DNA of 64,000 nt. Origin: Lotus japonicus (taxonomy: Eukaryota; Streptophyta; Magnoliopsida; Fabales; Fabaceae). The translations under genes were made by a program, and so were the position numbers. Position 1 is the first letter of the stretch. Each line of letters opens with the position of its first letter. The notes under the pieces are model-generated. The model was given only the letters and a program-made list of their open reading frames with translations, was not told where the DNA came from and did not search any database. The stretch spans positions 32,519,763 through 32,583,762 of the forward strand of contig NC_080046.1 in NCBI RefSeq assembly GCF_012489685.1. Reading direction: 5' to 3'. Positions 33,186-45,523 of the stretch are shown piece after piece.

Positions 33186-36100
33186 TGTAACACCCCGATT
33201 TCGGTGGCGTCACTTTAGTAACCAAAAGTAAACTTAATGCGGAAAAACGTGAATATATATATATTTTTTTGATTATAACTAAGACAAGACTGAAATAAAT
33301 AAAACCCAAGTGCGAAAAGTAATAAAACTAATATACAATATATAAACAACCCCCGCTGTAAGTAGCAACCTCGTCACGAGTGAACCTCCAGTGACGGGTA
33401 ATAGAAGAGTAGCGCCCGTAGGCAAAAGTACAGACCAAAAGAAAAGGTTAAGTGTCCGCAACACTATCCCTCAAAATGAGAATAAGCTGGCCCATCGGCC
33501 TGAAACAAGACTTCCTAAGTCCAACCAACTCTCTGTGATTCCCGTAACGAAACCACACAAAAAGCTATAGGTGGGAAACTACCCTGTCCCGAATGAAACA
33601 AATGATGTTCAGAGCTAAGACTCTACTCCTACACTAATCCCATCTCGAGGAGCTCACACTAACACTCAATCCTACATGCTAGCGTGATCGTCGTCCGAAT
33701 CTGAATCCAGAACGACTAAGTCTAGGTACATCCTCCGTCCTCCGCTCGCTATCGCGATGCGCTCCTGTTCCAGCATCCCAACTCTAGTTTCCCCCGAAGG
33801 GTGAACCGTCGTGAACTAGTCCGCCAAAGACATCTGACAAAGGGCGTTTGTTCGCCAAAGCACACACAGAAGACGCGAGGGTCAACTCCAAATAATTATG
33901 TAAATAATAGCAAGGATAGATACAGATAATAGGATAGCCACTTAGGCTTTTAGCTAGGGATAACATCCTAGGGTTGCATATCTCATGATGAATATAAACG
34001 ACGATAAATCACAGTTAACATGCCTCAAATAGAATTAACAAGTATCAAACACACTCATCACTAAGTCAGTATGCATGTTGCATGAAATGATATGCAGGTT
34101 AACCCAGTTAACCACATGCATTCCGGAAAGGGATGGACATCAAACGGATCAGCCCTAACACCAGCCACAGTGGAACCATTTCGGCCCGCGTGCCTCTTAC
34201 ACCACACAAAGGTATCCAGATCAGCAGTAAACCCGTAGGTCTGCCATTTCGGTCTGCTACAAGAGACGTCTATAAACGCTCTTTCACGGCATTCCGGGTC
34301 TTATGACCATTTTGGAAACCGACGAGGTCCAGAGTACGTCCTGTGTTAATACCCCATTAATGTTGCATGTATGCAAAATGATTAGTCAAACAACGTCTCC
34401 GTCCTCACTCGACACGTCGCCACGTGTTCTAGGGAAGTTAAAGTCTCTAAAAGCTTACCCTAAGGTAAAGTCGATTCTGCGACCAAAAGACACACTTCAT
34501 AACGACACATAGCTGCTCCAACAGCACCACAACCAACGCTGCTCCAACAGCACAATAACAAACGCTGCTCCAACAGCACAACAATAAACGCTGCTCCAAC
34601 AGCACAACAACAAACGCTGCTCCAACAGCACAACAACAAACTCAACACTTGGATCCGACGACACTCCTCGTTTTTCCAAAACTATGATTTGACTTCCAAT
34701 GCCTTCCTTCGAGGTTGTTATCATTACTTAAAGATTTTGAGGTTATTTAAGGTCTTATGAATTTTCTTTATAAAATAGATTCCATTTTGTCTTATCGCAA
34801 GTCTTATACATTTTCAGGATCTCCCAATCCCAAGTCGCTTCCAGAGGATGTCTCGATCCACTAAACAAAATTAAGGCCCGAACCTCGTTTGTCCTATCAA
34901 ACTTTCTCAAAACTCTCAAAATAAAATCGGCTTGACCTGCCCGCTATTCTCACCATTCAGAATCTCAGATTCCAGTACAGAGCATATTTAAATCATCACA
35001 ATCAACAACATGTCATATATCAATAAATCGCATCATAAACACTTAGCACTTAGCATATAAAGTATGCACCACACATCCTAGATTACCCACATAGCACATA
35101 GCATGTAAGACAATCTCAAAAACATTCAGTAGATGAATCATCTACATTGTCAGCCGAAGCCTCAGAAAACATTTTCCAATCACACACAATTCCAGTGCAT
35201 AAACAGTAAACAATGTCGAAACATCGACCCTAAGCATTAACTAGAGATTCAGTGAGAAGCCCTCACCTGTAGATTCTCCAGGACGATCTCCTAACACTTG
35301 TTCACAATCAAAGGCTTGCTCCTCTGGGAATTCCTCAAAATCACCTTTAGAGCAAAACCACAGAAATACTATCAGAATCTATCGAAAACTAAGCTATCGA
35401 TACTTACTAAGGTTACTCGAAGTAATCTATACTCTAAGGTACGATAATCTAGCGCGAAAGACAAGTTTTCGGAAAAGGAAATTTTCCTCCTCCCCCCTAA
35501 TAGAGCTCGGCCACTTTGTGCAATTATGGGGCTCGATTTTTCTTCGATCAAACTTGGTTCTTATGCTTTCATAAGCCGTAACTAAGGGTATTCTGAACTC
35601 GGAAAAATTATCGGATCAAAAACTGTCGCAGGGGTATTTTGGTCATGATTTTTACTTAGGATTTTTCAAAACTGAAATCCCAAAAATAAAAATTTTGCAG
35701 GGACGTCACCAACGACGTTTATGACAACTAATCCTACTAGCACTAAGCTAAGGCGATAGTTTTCAGCCTAAAGGTTGAAGCTTTACACCAAAAACTCCAA
35801 AAATGGGTATTTTAGGCTCAAATTGATTCCGGCGGAATTCCGGCGACATAACGGAAAATCTAACCCGGCAGAAGTGATCTTGGGCGCATAAGGAAGAGGT
35901 TTAGAATCAGAAATGAAAGATTCAGGATAGTTTTGCAAAAACCCATAAACTATCCGCTCAGAAAACTCTACAGAAAAGCTATGGAAAAAGCGATCAGAGG
36001 TAAGGATTAGCGACTATACCTCGAAGCCTTGAAGTAGCAACTAACGGATCAACGATCAAGCAAACGATGAAGAAAATCTTCTCTTCTCCCTCCCTTGTAG

Positions 36101-36429
36101 AACTCGCGGCCTTGATGAAGAAAATGGAGGAAAATTTGAGTTTTTCTTCCTTTCTTTGCTATATATAAAGGTTGGAAATTCGCGGGAAAATGAAAGTTTC
36201 GCGAATCTGATTTTTTTTGGCGTCTTCTCCGTGAATTCTAAGATAGGTTTTGCGAAAGAATTCCAAAACTAAAATGACGTCTCCTTATATTTTTGGCAAC
36301 TAAAGCATAGTCGGTATAAAACTATTTTACCCGATAAGTTGCTTTTTGCATCGAATGTCGGAATGGAAAACTTCCTTCTGAAGAAAGATTAAATCATCAA
36401 GAGAAATGGGTGTACGCGTGTGGATATTC
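33186..36429 (-). repeat. Gypsy-1 5' LTR, truncated by assembly gap
   Basis: Near-identical to 26536-29780 of the other LTR. The remaining roughly 445 bp, up to the expected GGGCCTTACA end, are replaced by the N run. It contains the same minisatellite (34512-34640) and TATA-like word (about 36159-36170). Confidence 0.9.
34512..34640. repeat. 26-bp minisatellite, second LTR copy
   Basis: Identical in unit count to 27863-27991 in the partner LTR. Confidence 0.9.
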
Positions 36430-36529
36430 NNNNNNNNNNNNNNNNNNNNNNNNNNNNNNNNNNNNNNNNNNNNNNNNNNNNNNNNNNNNNNNNNNNNNNN
36501 NNNNNNNNNNNNNNNNNNNNNNNNNNNNN
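36430..36529. other. Assembly gap (100 N)
   Basis: A run of 100 N joins the middle of a gypsy-1 LTR to the 3' part of copia-1. Sequence expected here and missing: the rest of the gypsy-1 LTR and its target site, the copia-1 3' LTR, and probably the far halves of gypsy-2 and copia-2. The true gap may be many kilobases. Confidence 0.95.
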
Positions 36530-36576
36530 ACATCTTCTGATCAAGAAGTATCGTAGTCAGAGGTTCTGATCCATCT

Positions 36577-39500
36577 TCACTCTGGACAAAAGTCCATGTT
36601 TAGATTTTTCAGAATAAAATTAAATCTATCCTCTGCTAAGGGCTTTGTAAAGATATCTGCCCATTGATGGTCAGTATCAACAAACTTCAGAAGAAGTACG
36701 CCCTTCTGTACATAATCTCTAATAAAGTGATACTTTACCTCAATGTGCTTTGCCCTTGAATGCAAGATAGGATTCTTACTCAATGAGATTGCAGCAGTGT
36801 TATCACAATAGATTGGGATATTGCTCTCAAGGATCTGATAATCCTCCAGCTGATGTTTCATCCAGAGCATCTGAGTGCTGCATATTGCTGCTGAGATATA
36901 TTCTGCCTCTGCAGTTGATAGTGCAATGGTTGATTGCCTCTTGCTTGCCCATGAGACTAGATTGCTTCCCAGAAATTGACAATTTCCAGAAGTACTTTTT
37001 CTCTCTGTTCTATCTCCAGCATAATTAGCATCACAGTAACCTGAAAGCTTATACTCTGATGTTTTCTTATACATCAAGCCAAGGTTAGTGGTGCCTTTCA
37101 GATACCTTAGGATCCTCTTAACAGCAGTTAAGTGGGTTTCCCTTGGATCTGATTGGAAACGAGCACATAAGTGAACACTAAATAATATGTCTGGCCTAGA
37201 TGCAGTTAAGTATAGAAGTGAACCTATCATGCCACGATAGAGCTTCTGACATACTTTACCACTTTTATCTTCTTTCTCCAGAATGCATGTAGGATGCATT
37301 GGAGTCTTGGCCACTGTAGATTCCAGCATATTGAACTTCTTCAGAAGTTCTTTAGTGTACTTGCTCTGATGGATATATGTTCCTTCTGGTGTTTGATCAA
37401 CTTGTATTCCCAGAAAGTACTTTAATTCTCCCATCATACTCATCTCAAATTCAGCCTGCATCATCTCAGAAAATTCTTTGCATAGAGATTGATTAGCAGA
37501 ACCAAATATAATATCATCAACATAAATTTGCACAATTAAGATATCATCTTTATAAGTCTTGCAAAAAAGAGTTGTATCTACTTTACCCCTTACAAACTCA
37601 TTCTCCAGAAGGAATGAGCTAAGTCTCTCATACCATGCTCTGGGAGCTTGCTTCAGACCGTAGAGTGATTTCTTCAATTTGAACACATGGTCTGGTTTCT
37701 TCTCATCTTCAAAACCTGGGGGTTGATGAACATAGACTTCCTCTGAGATATAACCATTTAGGAAGGCACTCTTTACGTCCATCTGATGTAGAACTATGTT
37801 GTGATTTACTGAGAAAGAGATCAACAGTCTGATTGCCTCCAGTCTTGCTACTGGAGCAAATGTTTCAGTGTAGTCTATTCCTTCCTGCTGGCTGTAGCCT
37901 TGAGCAACTAGCCTTGCCTTGTTTCTGACTACATCTCCTTTCTCATTCAGCTTGTTTCTGAATACCCACTTCGTTCCAATAACATGGACACTCTCAGGCT
38001 TCTTCACTAAGCTCCAAACATCGTTCTTGGAAAATTGATTCAGTTCTTCTTCCATGGCCAGAATCCAATCCTTGTCCTGAAGAGCTTCATCTATGGACTT
38101 GGGTTCAATTAAGGACACCAATCCTTTCAGACTGAGCAAGGTCTCTTCAGAGGGTCTGAAGGCAGATCTGGTTCTGACTGGTTCGTCTTTGTTGCCCAGA
38201 ATCAATTCCTTAGGGTGAGCTGCAGTGATTCTGCTCTTCTTCAGAGTTTGTGAGTTAGAGGGACCAGCTTCTTCCTCTGGTTCATCTTCCTCTGGCTCAT
38301 CTTCCTCTGGAGCTTTGCCTTTGTCAGAAACATTAATGCTTAAATCTGCAAACTTTTCAACTAGCTTTGACTGGTCAGAGTCAAGCTTATCGTCAAATCT
38401 AACATGAATAGATTCTTCAATAGTCTTAGCATCAGTATTATAAAATCTAAAACCTTTAGATCTCTCAGAGTAACCGAGTAATAGACACTTAGAAGACTTA
38501 GCATCAAATTTATGCAATCTATCCTTAGTATTGAGAACATAACAAACACAGCCAAAAGGATGAAAATAAGAAATGTTGGGTTTTATGTTCTTCCACAATT
38601 CATAAGGAGTCTTATTCAGAATTGGTCTCACAGAGATTTTGTTCTGAATGTAACATGCTGTATTTACTGCCTCTGCCCAAAAGTGCTTAGCCATGCCAGT
38701 TTCTTGGAGCATGGTTCTAGCCATCTCCTGAAGAGTTCTGTTCTTCCTCTCAACAACACCATTTTGTTGAGGAGTTCTGGGACAAGAGAAATCATGTGCA
38801 ATTCCATAGGAATCAAACAGACTCTCAAACTTGTCATTCTCAAACTCTCCACCATGGTCACTTCTGACACACACAATCCTACAAGCCTTCTCGTTTTGCA
38901 CTTGAGCAATGAAGGTAGAGAACACAGCATGAGACTCATCCTTGCGGGTTAGAAACTTTACCCATGTCCAGCGGCTATAGTCATCAACGATAACCATCCC
39001 ATATCTCTTGCCACCTATAGACTCAGTTTTCACTGGTCCAAAAAGGTCGATATGCAGAAGTTCCAACGGCCTTGAGGTTGAGACAACATTCTTTGCCTTG
39101 AAAGGGACTTTTGTGAATTTGCCTTTCTGACATGCTTCACAAAGAGCGTCTGAAGCGAACTTCAGATTGGGTAAGCCCCTGACAAGGTTTAGCTTGCTCA
39201 GCAGAGAAATCTTTCTCATACTGGCATGCCCTAACCGTCTATGCCATACCCACTGCTCTTCATTAACAGACAGAAGGCACTTCACATTCTGAGCCTCCAA
39301 CTCAGATAATCTGATCTTATAGATGTTGTTCTTCCTCTTGCTGTTAAACAGAACAGAGCCATCGATCTGACTTACAGCCCGGCAGGACTTTTGATTGAAT
39401 ATAACATCATAACCCTTGTCAGCTAATTGACTTATAGACAATAAGTTATGTGTTAAGCCGTCTACCAATAACACATTATCAATGCATGGACTACTATCTA

Positions 39501-39681
39501 CACAAATAGTACCAGTACCAACAATTTTACCCTTTTCATTTCCTCCAAAGCCAACTTCGCCTCCAGGCTTAAGTTTCAGCTCTCGGAACATACGCCTTTC
39601 TCCCGTCATGTGACGCGAGCATCCACTGTCCAGATACCATGATTGGTGTTTCAGTGGAGCTATCAAGGATATCTGCAACAT
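36577..39681 (-). CDS. Copia-1 pol polyprotein (PR-INT-RT-RNaseH), 1034 aa
   Basis: An open frame with every pol domain. Protease is DSG at 18-20 ([14 protein letters not shown]). The GAG-pre-integrase HHCC zinc region has WHRRLGHAS near 146-154 and CEAC at 181-184. Integrase core residues are D212 ([10 protein letters not shown]), D275 ([11 protein letters not shown]) and E311 (NGVVERKNR). An acidic linker ([13 protein letters not shown]) lies near 459-471. Reverse transcriptase spans about 560-800 with YVDD at 720-723; RNase H has D884 ([10 protein letters not shown]), E925 (STAEAEY) and D960. No internal stop or missing catalytic residue is visible, so this pol could be active. The frame starts +1 relative to gag and overlaps its end by 113 nt; translation would need a frameshift, or an indel has separated the two. 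Confidence 0.93.
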   Translation of the reverse strand: MLQISLIAPLKHQSWYLDSGCSRHMTGERRMFRELKLKPGGEVGFGGNEKGKIVGTGTICVDSSPCIDNVLLVDGLTHNLLSISQLADKGYDVIFNQKSCRAVSQIDGSVLFNSKRKNNIYKIRLSELEAQNVKCLLSVNEEQWVWHRRLGHASMRKISLLSKLNLVRGLPNLKFASDALCEACQKGKFTKVPFKAKNVVSTSRPLELLHIDLFGPVKTESIGGKRYGMVIVDDYSRWTWVKFLTRKDESHAVFSTFIAQVQNEKACRIVCVRSDHGGEFENDKFESLFDSYGIAHDFSCPRTPQQNGVVERKNRTLQEMARTMLQETGMAKHFWAEAVNTACYIQNKISVRPILNKTPYELWKNIKPNISYFHPFGCVCYVLNTKDRLHKFDAKSSKCLLLGYSERSKGFRFYNTDAKTIEESIHVRFDDKLDSDQSKLVEKFADLSINVSDKGKAPEEDEPEEDEPEEEAGPSNSQTLKKSRITAAHPKELILGNKDEPVRTRSAFRPSEETLLSLKGLVSLIEPKSIDEALQDKDWILAMEEELNQFSKNDVWSLVKKPESVHVIGTKWVFRNKLNEKGDVVRNKARLVAQGYSQQEGIDYTETFAPVARLEAIRLLISFSVNHNIVLHQMDVKSAFLNGYISEEVYVHQPPGFEDEKKPDHVFKLKKSLYGLKQAPRAWYERLSSFLLENEFVRGKVDTTLFCKTYKDDILIVQIYVDDIIFGSANQSLCKEFSEMMQAEFEMSMMGELKYFLGIQVDQTPEGTYIHQSKYTKELLKKFNMLESTVAKTPMHPTCILEKEDKSGKVCQKLYRGMIGSLLYLTASRPDILFSVHLCARFQSDPRETHLTAVKRILRYLKGTTNLGLMYKKTSEYKLSGYCDANYAGDRTERKSTSGNCQFLGSNLVSWASKRQSTIALSTAEAEYISAAICSTQMLWMKHQLEDYQILESNIPIYCDNTAAISLSKNPILHSRAKHIEVKYHFIRDYVQKGVLLLKFVDTDHQWADIFTKPLAEDRFNFILKNLNMDFCPE

Positions 39682-41479
39682 AGATAATCTTGTCCTTAGG
39701 TACCCACTTTCTGGGTCCTTTCTTGTTAGTTACCCCAGAGGTTCTGATCACCTTGGGTGTCTCAACATGATATTTTAAAGGAATATTTGCATGATATTTA
39801 GTCATAGAGAAAGATCCCTTTTTAAGAGGGTTTTTATCAACTTTAGCAGGTACAGGATCAGGCAATATGGTACCAGAGGGAACAAAGCATTCATACAAAG
39901 ATTTAGCTTTAGACACAGAGGGCTCATTTCTAATTGGTTTAGAATAGCCAATGCCATGCATTCCATTTCTGCTTACGCCATAGATCATTGAAGCCATTAA
40001 GCTTCTATCCACGCTTTTAGCTAGGAATCTTTGAAAAGACTTTTCATACTTAGATTCATTTCTACAATCAGAGGCATCACAGGCAACAATTTCTTCTAAC
40101 TTAGCAATCTGGTTCTTAAGCACAGAGTTAGAATTGATCAAGGCATGATTATCATTTTTCAAATCAGAGATGATTTTCTCATGTTCAGAAGGAGTCTTGG
40201 AAACAGCAGATAAGTTTTTTTTAAGCTTCTTGTGCTTAGACAATAAGGAGTTATACTTATCCATAATATCAGACAATGCATGTTTCAGTTCAGAGGTAGA
40301 GAAAGAAGCGAATACCTCATTTTCATCGTCTGAGTTAGGATCTCCTTCTGATTCTGAGTCAGAGTCAACAGCTCCCTTTGACTCTGCTTCCTTGTCTTTG
40401 ACAATAGCCATGAGTCCTTGGACTTCACCATCAGAGTCAACATCCTCTGACTCTGATTCATCAAATGTCACCATCAGACTCTTCTTCGTCTTGAAGTGCT
40501 TCTTTGGCTTCTTGTCCTTCTTCAATCTTGGACAGTCACTTTTGTAGTGCCCTGATTCTTTGCACTCAAAGCATGTGACTTCCTTAAGCGAGGACTTCTT
40601 CTGACCTGAGGATTCAGACTTTCCTCTTGCCTTTCCAGAGCCTTTGTATTTGCTCTGCCTGTGCTTCCAGATGCGATTGAGTCTCTTGGAGATCAGAGTC
40701 AGCTCATCTTCATCAGAATCTTCTGATGCTTCTTCAGATTCCTCTTCTTCAGCTTGAAGAGCTTTTGACTTCTCAACCTTAGCCTTTTCAGATTTGGATT
40801 TCAAGGCTATGGACTTTTTCCTCAGATCTTGCATCTCTGAGCGCTTCAGCTCATGGCATTTCAAAATGCTGATGAGTTCTTCTAAACTCATATTCTCAAC
40901 GTCTCTCGTGAGCTCTATTGAAGTCACCAAAGGCATCCAACTTTCAGGAAGACACCTGATGACCCTTATGACATGATCTTTTGTTGTGTAGCTCTTGTTG
41001 AGAGGTCGTATGCCAGCTACAAGCAACTGAAATCTGGAGAACATTTCTTCAATGGACTCATTTGGCTCCATGATGAAGGATTCATACTTTTGGATCAAAG
41101 ACAATGCCTTTGATTCTTTGACTTTCTTGTTTCCTTCATGAGACATCTTCAGAGATTCGAAAATGCCTTTTGCAAACTCACGATCTGTAATCTTCTGGTA
41201 CTCTTCATAGGAAATAGCACTTAGAAGAATTGCTCTTGCTTTGTGATGTTGTGAGTACAGCTTCTTTTGATCTGCAGTCATCTCTGACCTTGGGATCTTC
41301 TTGCCATCTGCATCAACTGGACGCTCGTAGCCATCCACAATAATATCCCAGAGATCTACATCGAAACCCAGAAAGAAACTTTCCAGTCTATCTTTCCAAT
41401 ATTCGAACCTTTGACCGTCGAACATAGGAGGCTTTGCATTGTAACCATCTCTTTGAGTTTCACTGGTGGTGGCAGCCAT
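39569..41479 (-). CDS. Copia-1 gag, 636 aa
   Basis: Starts [20 protein letters not shown], 59 nt inside the primer site. A UBN2/retrotransposon gag-type domain spans about 20-220 ([31 protein letters not shown]). A Lys/Glu/Ser-rich stretch follows, then one CCHC knuckle, [14 protein letters not shown] at 303-316. A long acidic, Ser-rich segment and a Leu/Lys coiled-coil-like region (about 400-460) extend the C-terminus, as in Sireviruses, whose gag is longer than in other copia lineages. The last 37 codons overlap the protease region of pol in another frame. It forms the virus-like particle. Confidence 0.9.
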   Translation of the reverse strand: MAATTSETQRDGYNAKPPMFDGQRFEYWKDRLESFFLGFDVDLWDIIVDGYERPVDADGKKIPRSEMTADQKKLYSQHHKARAILLSAISYEEYQKITDREFAKGIFESLKMSHEGNKKVKESKALSLIQKYESFIMEPNESIEEMFSRFQLLVAGIRPLNKSYTTKDHVIRVIRCLPESWMPLVTSIELTRDVENMSLEELISILKCHELKRSEMQDLRKKSIALKSKSEKAKVEKSKALQAEEEESEEASEDSDEDELTLISKRLNRIWKHRQSKYKGSGKARGKSESSGQKKSSLKEVTCFECKESGHYKSDCPRLKKDKKPKKHFKTKKSLMVTFDESESEDVDSDGEVQGLMAIVKDKEAESKGAVDSDSESEGDPNSDDENEVFASFSTSELKHALSDIMDKYNSLLSKHKKLKKNLSAVSKTPSEHEKIISDLKNDNHALINSNSVLKNQIAKLEEIVACDASDCRNESKYEKSFQRFLAKSVDRSLMASMIYGVSRNGMHGIGYSKPIRNEPSVSKAKSLYECFVPSGTILPDPVPAKVDKNPLKKGSFSMTKYHANIPLKYHVETPKVIRTSGVTNKKGPRKWVPKDKIIYVADILDSSTETPIMVSGQWMLASHDGRKAYVPRAET

Positions 41480-41537
41480 TGTTTTTCACACCGGCCCGGA
41501 TCACTGAACACTGTTAGGTGTGGTAATCAGAACTTGC

Positions 41538-41549
41538 GCTCTGATACCA
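41538..41549 (-). other. Copia-1 primer binding site
   Basis: The minus strand reads TGGTATCAGAGC, followed by GCAAG, just inside the 5' LTR end. It is complementary to initiator tRNA-Met. Confidence 0.9.
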
Positions 41550-41551
41550 AT

Positions 41552-42757
41552 TGAAGGTATGAAAAACGGTAGAAAGGGGGGGTTTGAATAACGTTTTCAG
41601 TATAAAACTTCCACCTTAAAGATTTTGACAAATCTTTCGAGAACTTAAGTGCTAAAGATAAGAGATAGAAAAGCACACAAGGATTTTATCCTGGTTCACT
41701 TGATAAATCACTCAAGCTACTCCAGTCCACCCGTTAAGGTGATTTCTTCCTTCTTAGAATGAAGGCAATCCACTAATCAGGTAAGAGTTACAACTGCACT
41801 TGAAACCTACAAGTGACTAACAATTACACTGCCTTAGCTCACACTAAGATTCACTCTTTTAGTCTTCTCTAGGATCCGATCAACCTTGATCTCCTAAAGG
41901 AACTAAACAAACTGTTTATCAACGAATTGTTTACAAGAGATTTGCTTCTAAAAAGCTAATAGTAAACTCAATGAATTTCAGATGAAAGAAAACTTAGAAG
42001 ATTTTGAATATGTCTTGCGTATGTGAATGCTTCTTGCCGTTTCTTTCAGTCTTCAGCCTCTTTATATACTCCAAGGATTAGGGTTGAGCGATGCATGGGA
42101 AATGCTACCGTTGGAGGGCAGTTCTGGAAAATCCAGCTTCTGCTGGGGCTGAGAACGTTAGGTAGGTCGTCAGGAAGGTACAATAGCTTTTGTACTTGGA
42201 TAGCGACGCGACCTTTAAACCTAGGAGACTTCTGATCAGGGGAATGCTTCGTATTGGAACTTGTGAAGCCGGTTGATCAGAGTCAGAGGGAAAGCACAGA
42301 TCCTCTGACCATTGTATCTTCTGATTCTGAACTCAGAGGGAAGAACATGGCCTTCAGAGTTTCTTGCTTCTGGACTTCAGAGTTTCCACTATTCAGCTTC
42401 TGGATCTTCAGAGTCTTCTACACCATCAGAACATCTGAACCTTCAGTGTTTCTTGGTTATCAGAACTTCTGGATCTTCAGAGCTTCTAGTGACTGAGTCC
42501 ACATCAGAGTTTGTATAACTTCAGAACTTCTGAAGCTTTTCCACTGTTCATACTGAACATGGTGAGTGCGAAAGCGTTGCTTGGGTCACTCTTTATACAC
42601 AGTGCTTCTGATTTGTATGAGATTGAGTTGAGGTCAGAACCTGCAAATAGCACACTCAGAAAAACACGTTAGAGTACCACAATTGTTCATATCAAAAGGT
42701 TAACTTGTAATCATCAAAACATAGAGTTGTACTACTAGATCAAAACTTGATCTTACA
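41552..42757 (-). repeat. Copia-1 5' LTR (1206 bp)
   Basis: Plus-strand borders are TGAAGGTATGAAAAACGG and CTTGATCTTACA. A minus-strand TATA-like box AGTATATAAA is at 42061-42070. The U3 part (about 42270-42540) is packed with imperfect TCAGAG/CTTCTG words. The same LTR occurs at 49224-50389 and 62228-63435. Confidence 0.92.
42270..42540. repeat. TCAGAG/CTTCTGA-rich repeat array in Sirevirus LTR
   Basis: Many short imperfect repeats such as GGATCTTCAGAG, CTTCTGGA and CAGAACTTCTG, several of them partly palindromic (TCTGA/TCAGA). The same array is in the copia-2 (about 49920-50170) and copia-3 (about 62945-63210) LTRs. Repeated palindromic words in the LTR are a known Sirevirus trait. Confidence 0.75.
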
Positions 42758-43332
42758 AACACTTGTAAAACTTGGCGCAAATGTCCTTCATGTTCCTTCG
42801 CGTCCTTCGAGTAGATCAATATGTCATCAATAAACACCACCACAAACCGATCTAAGAACTCATGAAAGATGCGGTTCATGTAATCCATGAAAACAGCAGG
42901 TGCATTTGTCACTCCAAACGGCATCACTAGGTACTCATAGTGTCCGTAATGTGTCCTGAATGCAGTCTTTGGTATATCCTCTGTCTTCACCCGGATCTGG
43001 TGGTAGCCTGACTTCAAGTCTATCTTGGGAAATACGGCAGCCCCGCGTAACTGATCCATCAAATCATCTATTCTCGGCAACGGGTATCGGTTCTTGATCG
43101 TCGCCTTGTTCAGTTGTCGATAATCCACACACAATCTCGACCTTCCGTCTTTCTTCTTAACTAAAAGCACTGGCGCTCCCCACGGTGAAACACTTGATCG
43201 AATGAATCCCTTTTGCCGAAAGATCCTCCAACGATTCCGCTTCAAAACTAAACGCCCTAAAATCCTACGTATCGTACCCATAAGGAATTTCCCTGAGATC
43301 CTAGCTTCCTTATCAACGCGTCGGTAAAACAA
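42758..43332 (-). pseudogene. Gypsy-2 reverse transcriptase fragment
   Basis: Reverse transcriptase fingers and palm in order: [55 protein letters not shown], then [10 protein letters not shown] and the catalytic [11 protein letters not shown] (the gypsy F/Y-x-DD motif). The sequence stops at HLRQVLQVF, where the copia-1 LTR begins, so the thumb and RNase H are cut off. Residues before [13 protein letters not shown] are unlike other gypsy proteins, so protease and the RT start were deleted before the copia-1 insertion. Sequence type is chromovirus-like. Confidence 0.9.
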
Positions 43333-43529
43333 CTTCCTAGCTCAGCGTGCTATCCTAGACCCCGTGTAACTTCTATAGTTAAATCACGAGCAACCTCGAA
43401 TAAGGTCCTACTAGGAATAATAATCATAAGATCGTAGTCTAAGTAGTAAATACAGGTTAGGCGCGTCATACTCGTTTCGAAGATAAAGGAGTAAGTTATT
43501 CTAGAATAAGAAAACAATTAAAATATCAC
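43333..43529. other. Gypsy-2 linker between gag and reverse transcriptase
   Basis: Non-coding, similar to the linker at 31640-31880 in gypsy-1. The gag side begins with a donor-like GATG|GTGATATT, aligned with GATG|GTAAC in gypsy-1. It may be an intron or a deletion scar shared by a non-autonomous family. Confidence 0.55.
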
Positions 43530-44346
43530 CATCGTTCCCACGTTCTTCCTCGTTCAACTCCTCAGCTCTTGCACCCTCCTTGGAATGAATCATTTCCTCT
43601 GTAGCAAGTTGTTTTCCTTTCCCAACATTCCCTGATGATTCGCCCTTGGGTGCCTCACAATCTTTGGAGAAATGTCCCGGTTGGTTGCAATTGAAGCATA
43701 GACTTCCCTTGATCTTGCACCTACTGGCATAGTGCCCGCTTTCCCCACAGTTGAAGCATAGAGGTCCCCCGTATGGACACTTGTTATTGTAGTGCCCCAC
43801 TTTCCTGCACCTGTAACACGTCACTGTTTTTCCCGAAATCTTGTTTCCTGTCCCTCCGGTAGCATCATTCCCTTTCATCTTACTGTCAGACGTTCCCTCT
43901 TGAAGTGTCTTGCCGTTCACAGCTAGATGCCCCTCTCGGTTACACTTGAAGCATCTCCGTCCAATCACTGAGCACTTGTTAGCGAAATGCCCAAACTTTC
44001 CGCAACGAAAACACGTCACACCTTTGTCACCAACTGGCTTCCCTCCAGTATCAGCAGTCGTTGGTTTTTACACTCTTGAGATAAGATCCCTTCCCTCGGA
44101 ACGCTGATACGGTCCCCACTGATGGTAGCTCTCCCTTCCGTTGTAGCCTTGGGAACCTGACCTCATTGGTCCCCCAGCTCCTGTTCGGTTCATTCCTCTT
44201 TGTTGATACATTGCCGTCGCCATCAGTCGTTGATGATGCTCACGTGCAGCCTCTTCAGCGTGCATATAAGCGTCTTCCGCAGCCTGGTTCATCATTGCCT
44301 CGATCAGTGTAGCTATTGCCTCCGCCATCCGGTTAAGGTCCACCAT
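43530..44346 (-). pseudogene. Gypsy-2 shortened gag with zinc-knuckle array
   Basis: The start MVDLNRMAEAIATL is about 200 nt inside the LTR. Only about 50 residues of the N-terminus precede MNRTGAGGPMRSGSQ, a segment that follows capsid in gypsy-1, so nearly the whole capsid domain is deleted. A TAA at 44070-44068 then interrupts the frame. Downstream, still in frame, are four intact CCHC knuckles (CFRCGKFGHFANKC, CYRCRKVGHYNNKC, CFNCGESGHYASRC, CFNCNQPGHFSKDC) and a fifth broken one (CFKCNREGHLAVN). This family normally has one to three. The result looks more like an RNA-binding array than a particle protein. Confidence 0.82.
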
Positions 44347-44540
44347 CCTATGTCTCATCAAACGTCCAATTAGTACTAACCATAAGGTAGCACTAGACAA
44401 ACCACTCAATCCGATTAAGTAGTAACGCAACCAATTAGAGCGAAAATCGCTCTGCAGACAATCAATTTTCACTCTTTGCAGAGTCACACAACCTAACATA
44501 GAAGACCTATTCCCCAAAGACTCCCAAAAGACTCGACTAA

Positions 44541-44552
44541 GCTCTGATACCA
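44541..44552 (-). other. Gypsy-2 primer binding site
   Basis: TGGTATCAGAGC on the minus strand, three bases after the LTR end, as in gypsy-1. Confidence 0.9.
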
Positions 44553-45523
44553 CAATGTAACACCCCGATTTCCGAGTGCCACTTTAGTAACCAAAAATAA
44601 CCTACGCGGAAAACAGGTAATTTTTTTTTCGTTTGATTCCTTTTAAATTAAGCAATAGGAAATGGAGACATAGCCCAACCACTAAACTAACCAATATACA
44701 TCAAATATAACCATGTACAGCCTCAGCTGCACTTCCACGTCACGCGCACTCGCAGTGACTCCAAAGTAGTGTGCCCGTAGGCAAATATTTACAGATTCAG
44801 AAGTGTGAGTGAGAAAATTATAATTACAAACCACTAGGAGAAAGTCGGCCTCAAAATGGCCTAAGCAAAGACCCCTATGGTCCGACTGACTCACTGCGAT
44901 TCCTCGGTAAGAGAACGACACAAAAAGTCATGCGTCGGGAACCTACCCTGTCCCAAAAGCAAAACGAATCAGAGCTCTACAGAAAATATGACACCTGCCT
45001 AAACCTACCCTTCCAGTACCGAGTCCACAGCGAACTGAAGTCGGCAAGTTGAAGCTCAGCTCCATGCGTCGTAAAACTCCTTTCGTCAGACGTCCACGCT
45101 CGTCAGTCCGGTCCTCCATGACCCTTCCCCGGTACGTCGCCTGATGACCCACAAGATCGATCACCCAAGCAGTGGGGCATGTCGATCAACCAGCACAAAC
45201 CTGATCCCCCCCCCCCCCCGAGGGAGAGACCATCGAAACCCAATCCACCGTCAACATCTAGCAGCAGGCCGACCGCCCAAACACAAACATGAAACCAAAG
45301 CCAAGGCGCTAGGGTCAACTCACGGAAATAAGTAGATATACAACCAACATGTGATAAGGGGATATATATATATATATATGTCATTATATATATATGAATA
45401 ATCCTAGCATGTTATTGGCTCTAACAATGCTTCAATAAATCAAACAACACACAATTCCAGTCAGAATGAATGTATGCGTGAAATGCAATCAATATGATCC
45501 GGATTGTGACGCGTTCCCGTTCG

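Larger units (their letters stand above)
26536..36429 (-). mobile_element. Gypsy-1: Ty3/gypsy element with large LTRs and deleted interior
   Basis: Two long direct LTRs (26536-30223, and 33186 to the gap at 36429) flank only 2962 bp of interior. On the minus strand this holds a tRNA-iMet-type primer site, gag, a non-coding linker and the last part of pol. Protease, reverse transcriptase, RNase H and the integrase core are missing, so the copy is non-autonomous. The two LTRs differ at only a handful of positions by eye (about a dozen seen, not computed), which argues for a recent insertion by proteins supplied in trans. Confidence 0.88.
36530..42757 (-). mobile_element. Copia-1: Sirevirus-type Ty1/copia element, 3' LTR lost in gap
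   Basis: From the 5' LTR (41552-42757) inwards on the minus strand: primer site, gag (41479-39569) and pol (39681-36577), in the order protease, integrase, reverse transcriptase, RNase H that defines Ty1/copia. Gag length, the [10 protein letters not shown] motif, the LTR repeats and the related polypurine tracts in copia-3 point to the Sirevirus (SIRE/Maximus) lineage. It is inserted in the reverse transcriptase of gypsy-2 (junction at 42757/42758). Confidence 0.92.

Noticed and set aside
38512..38952. 146-codon plus-strand frame in copia-1
   Set aside because: Antisense shadow of the integrase coding region.
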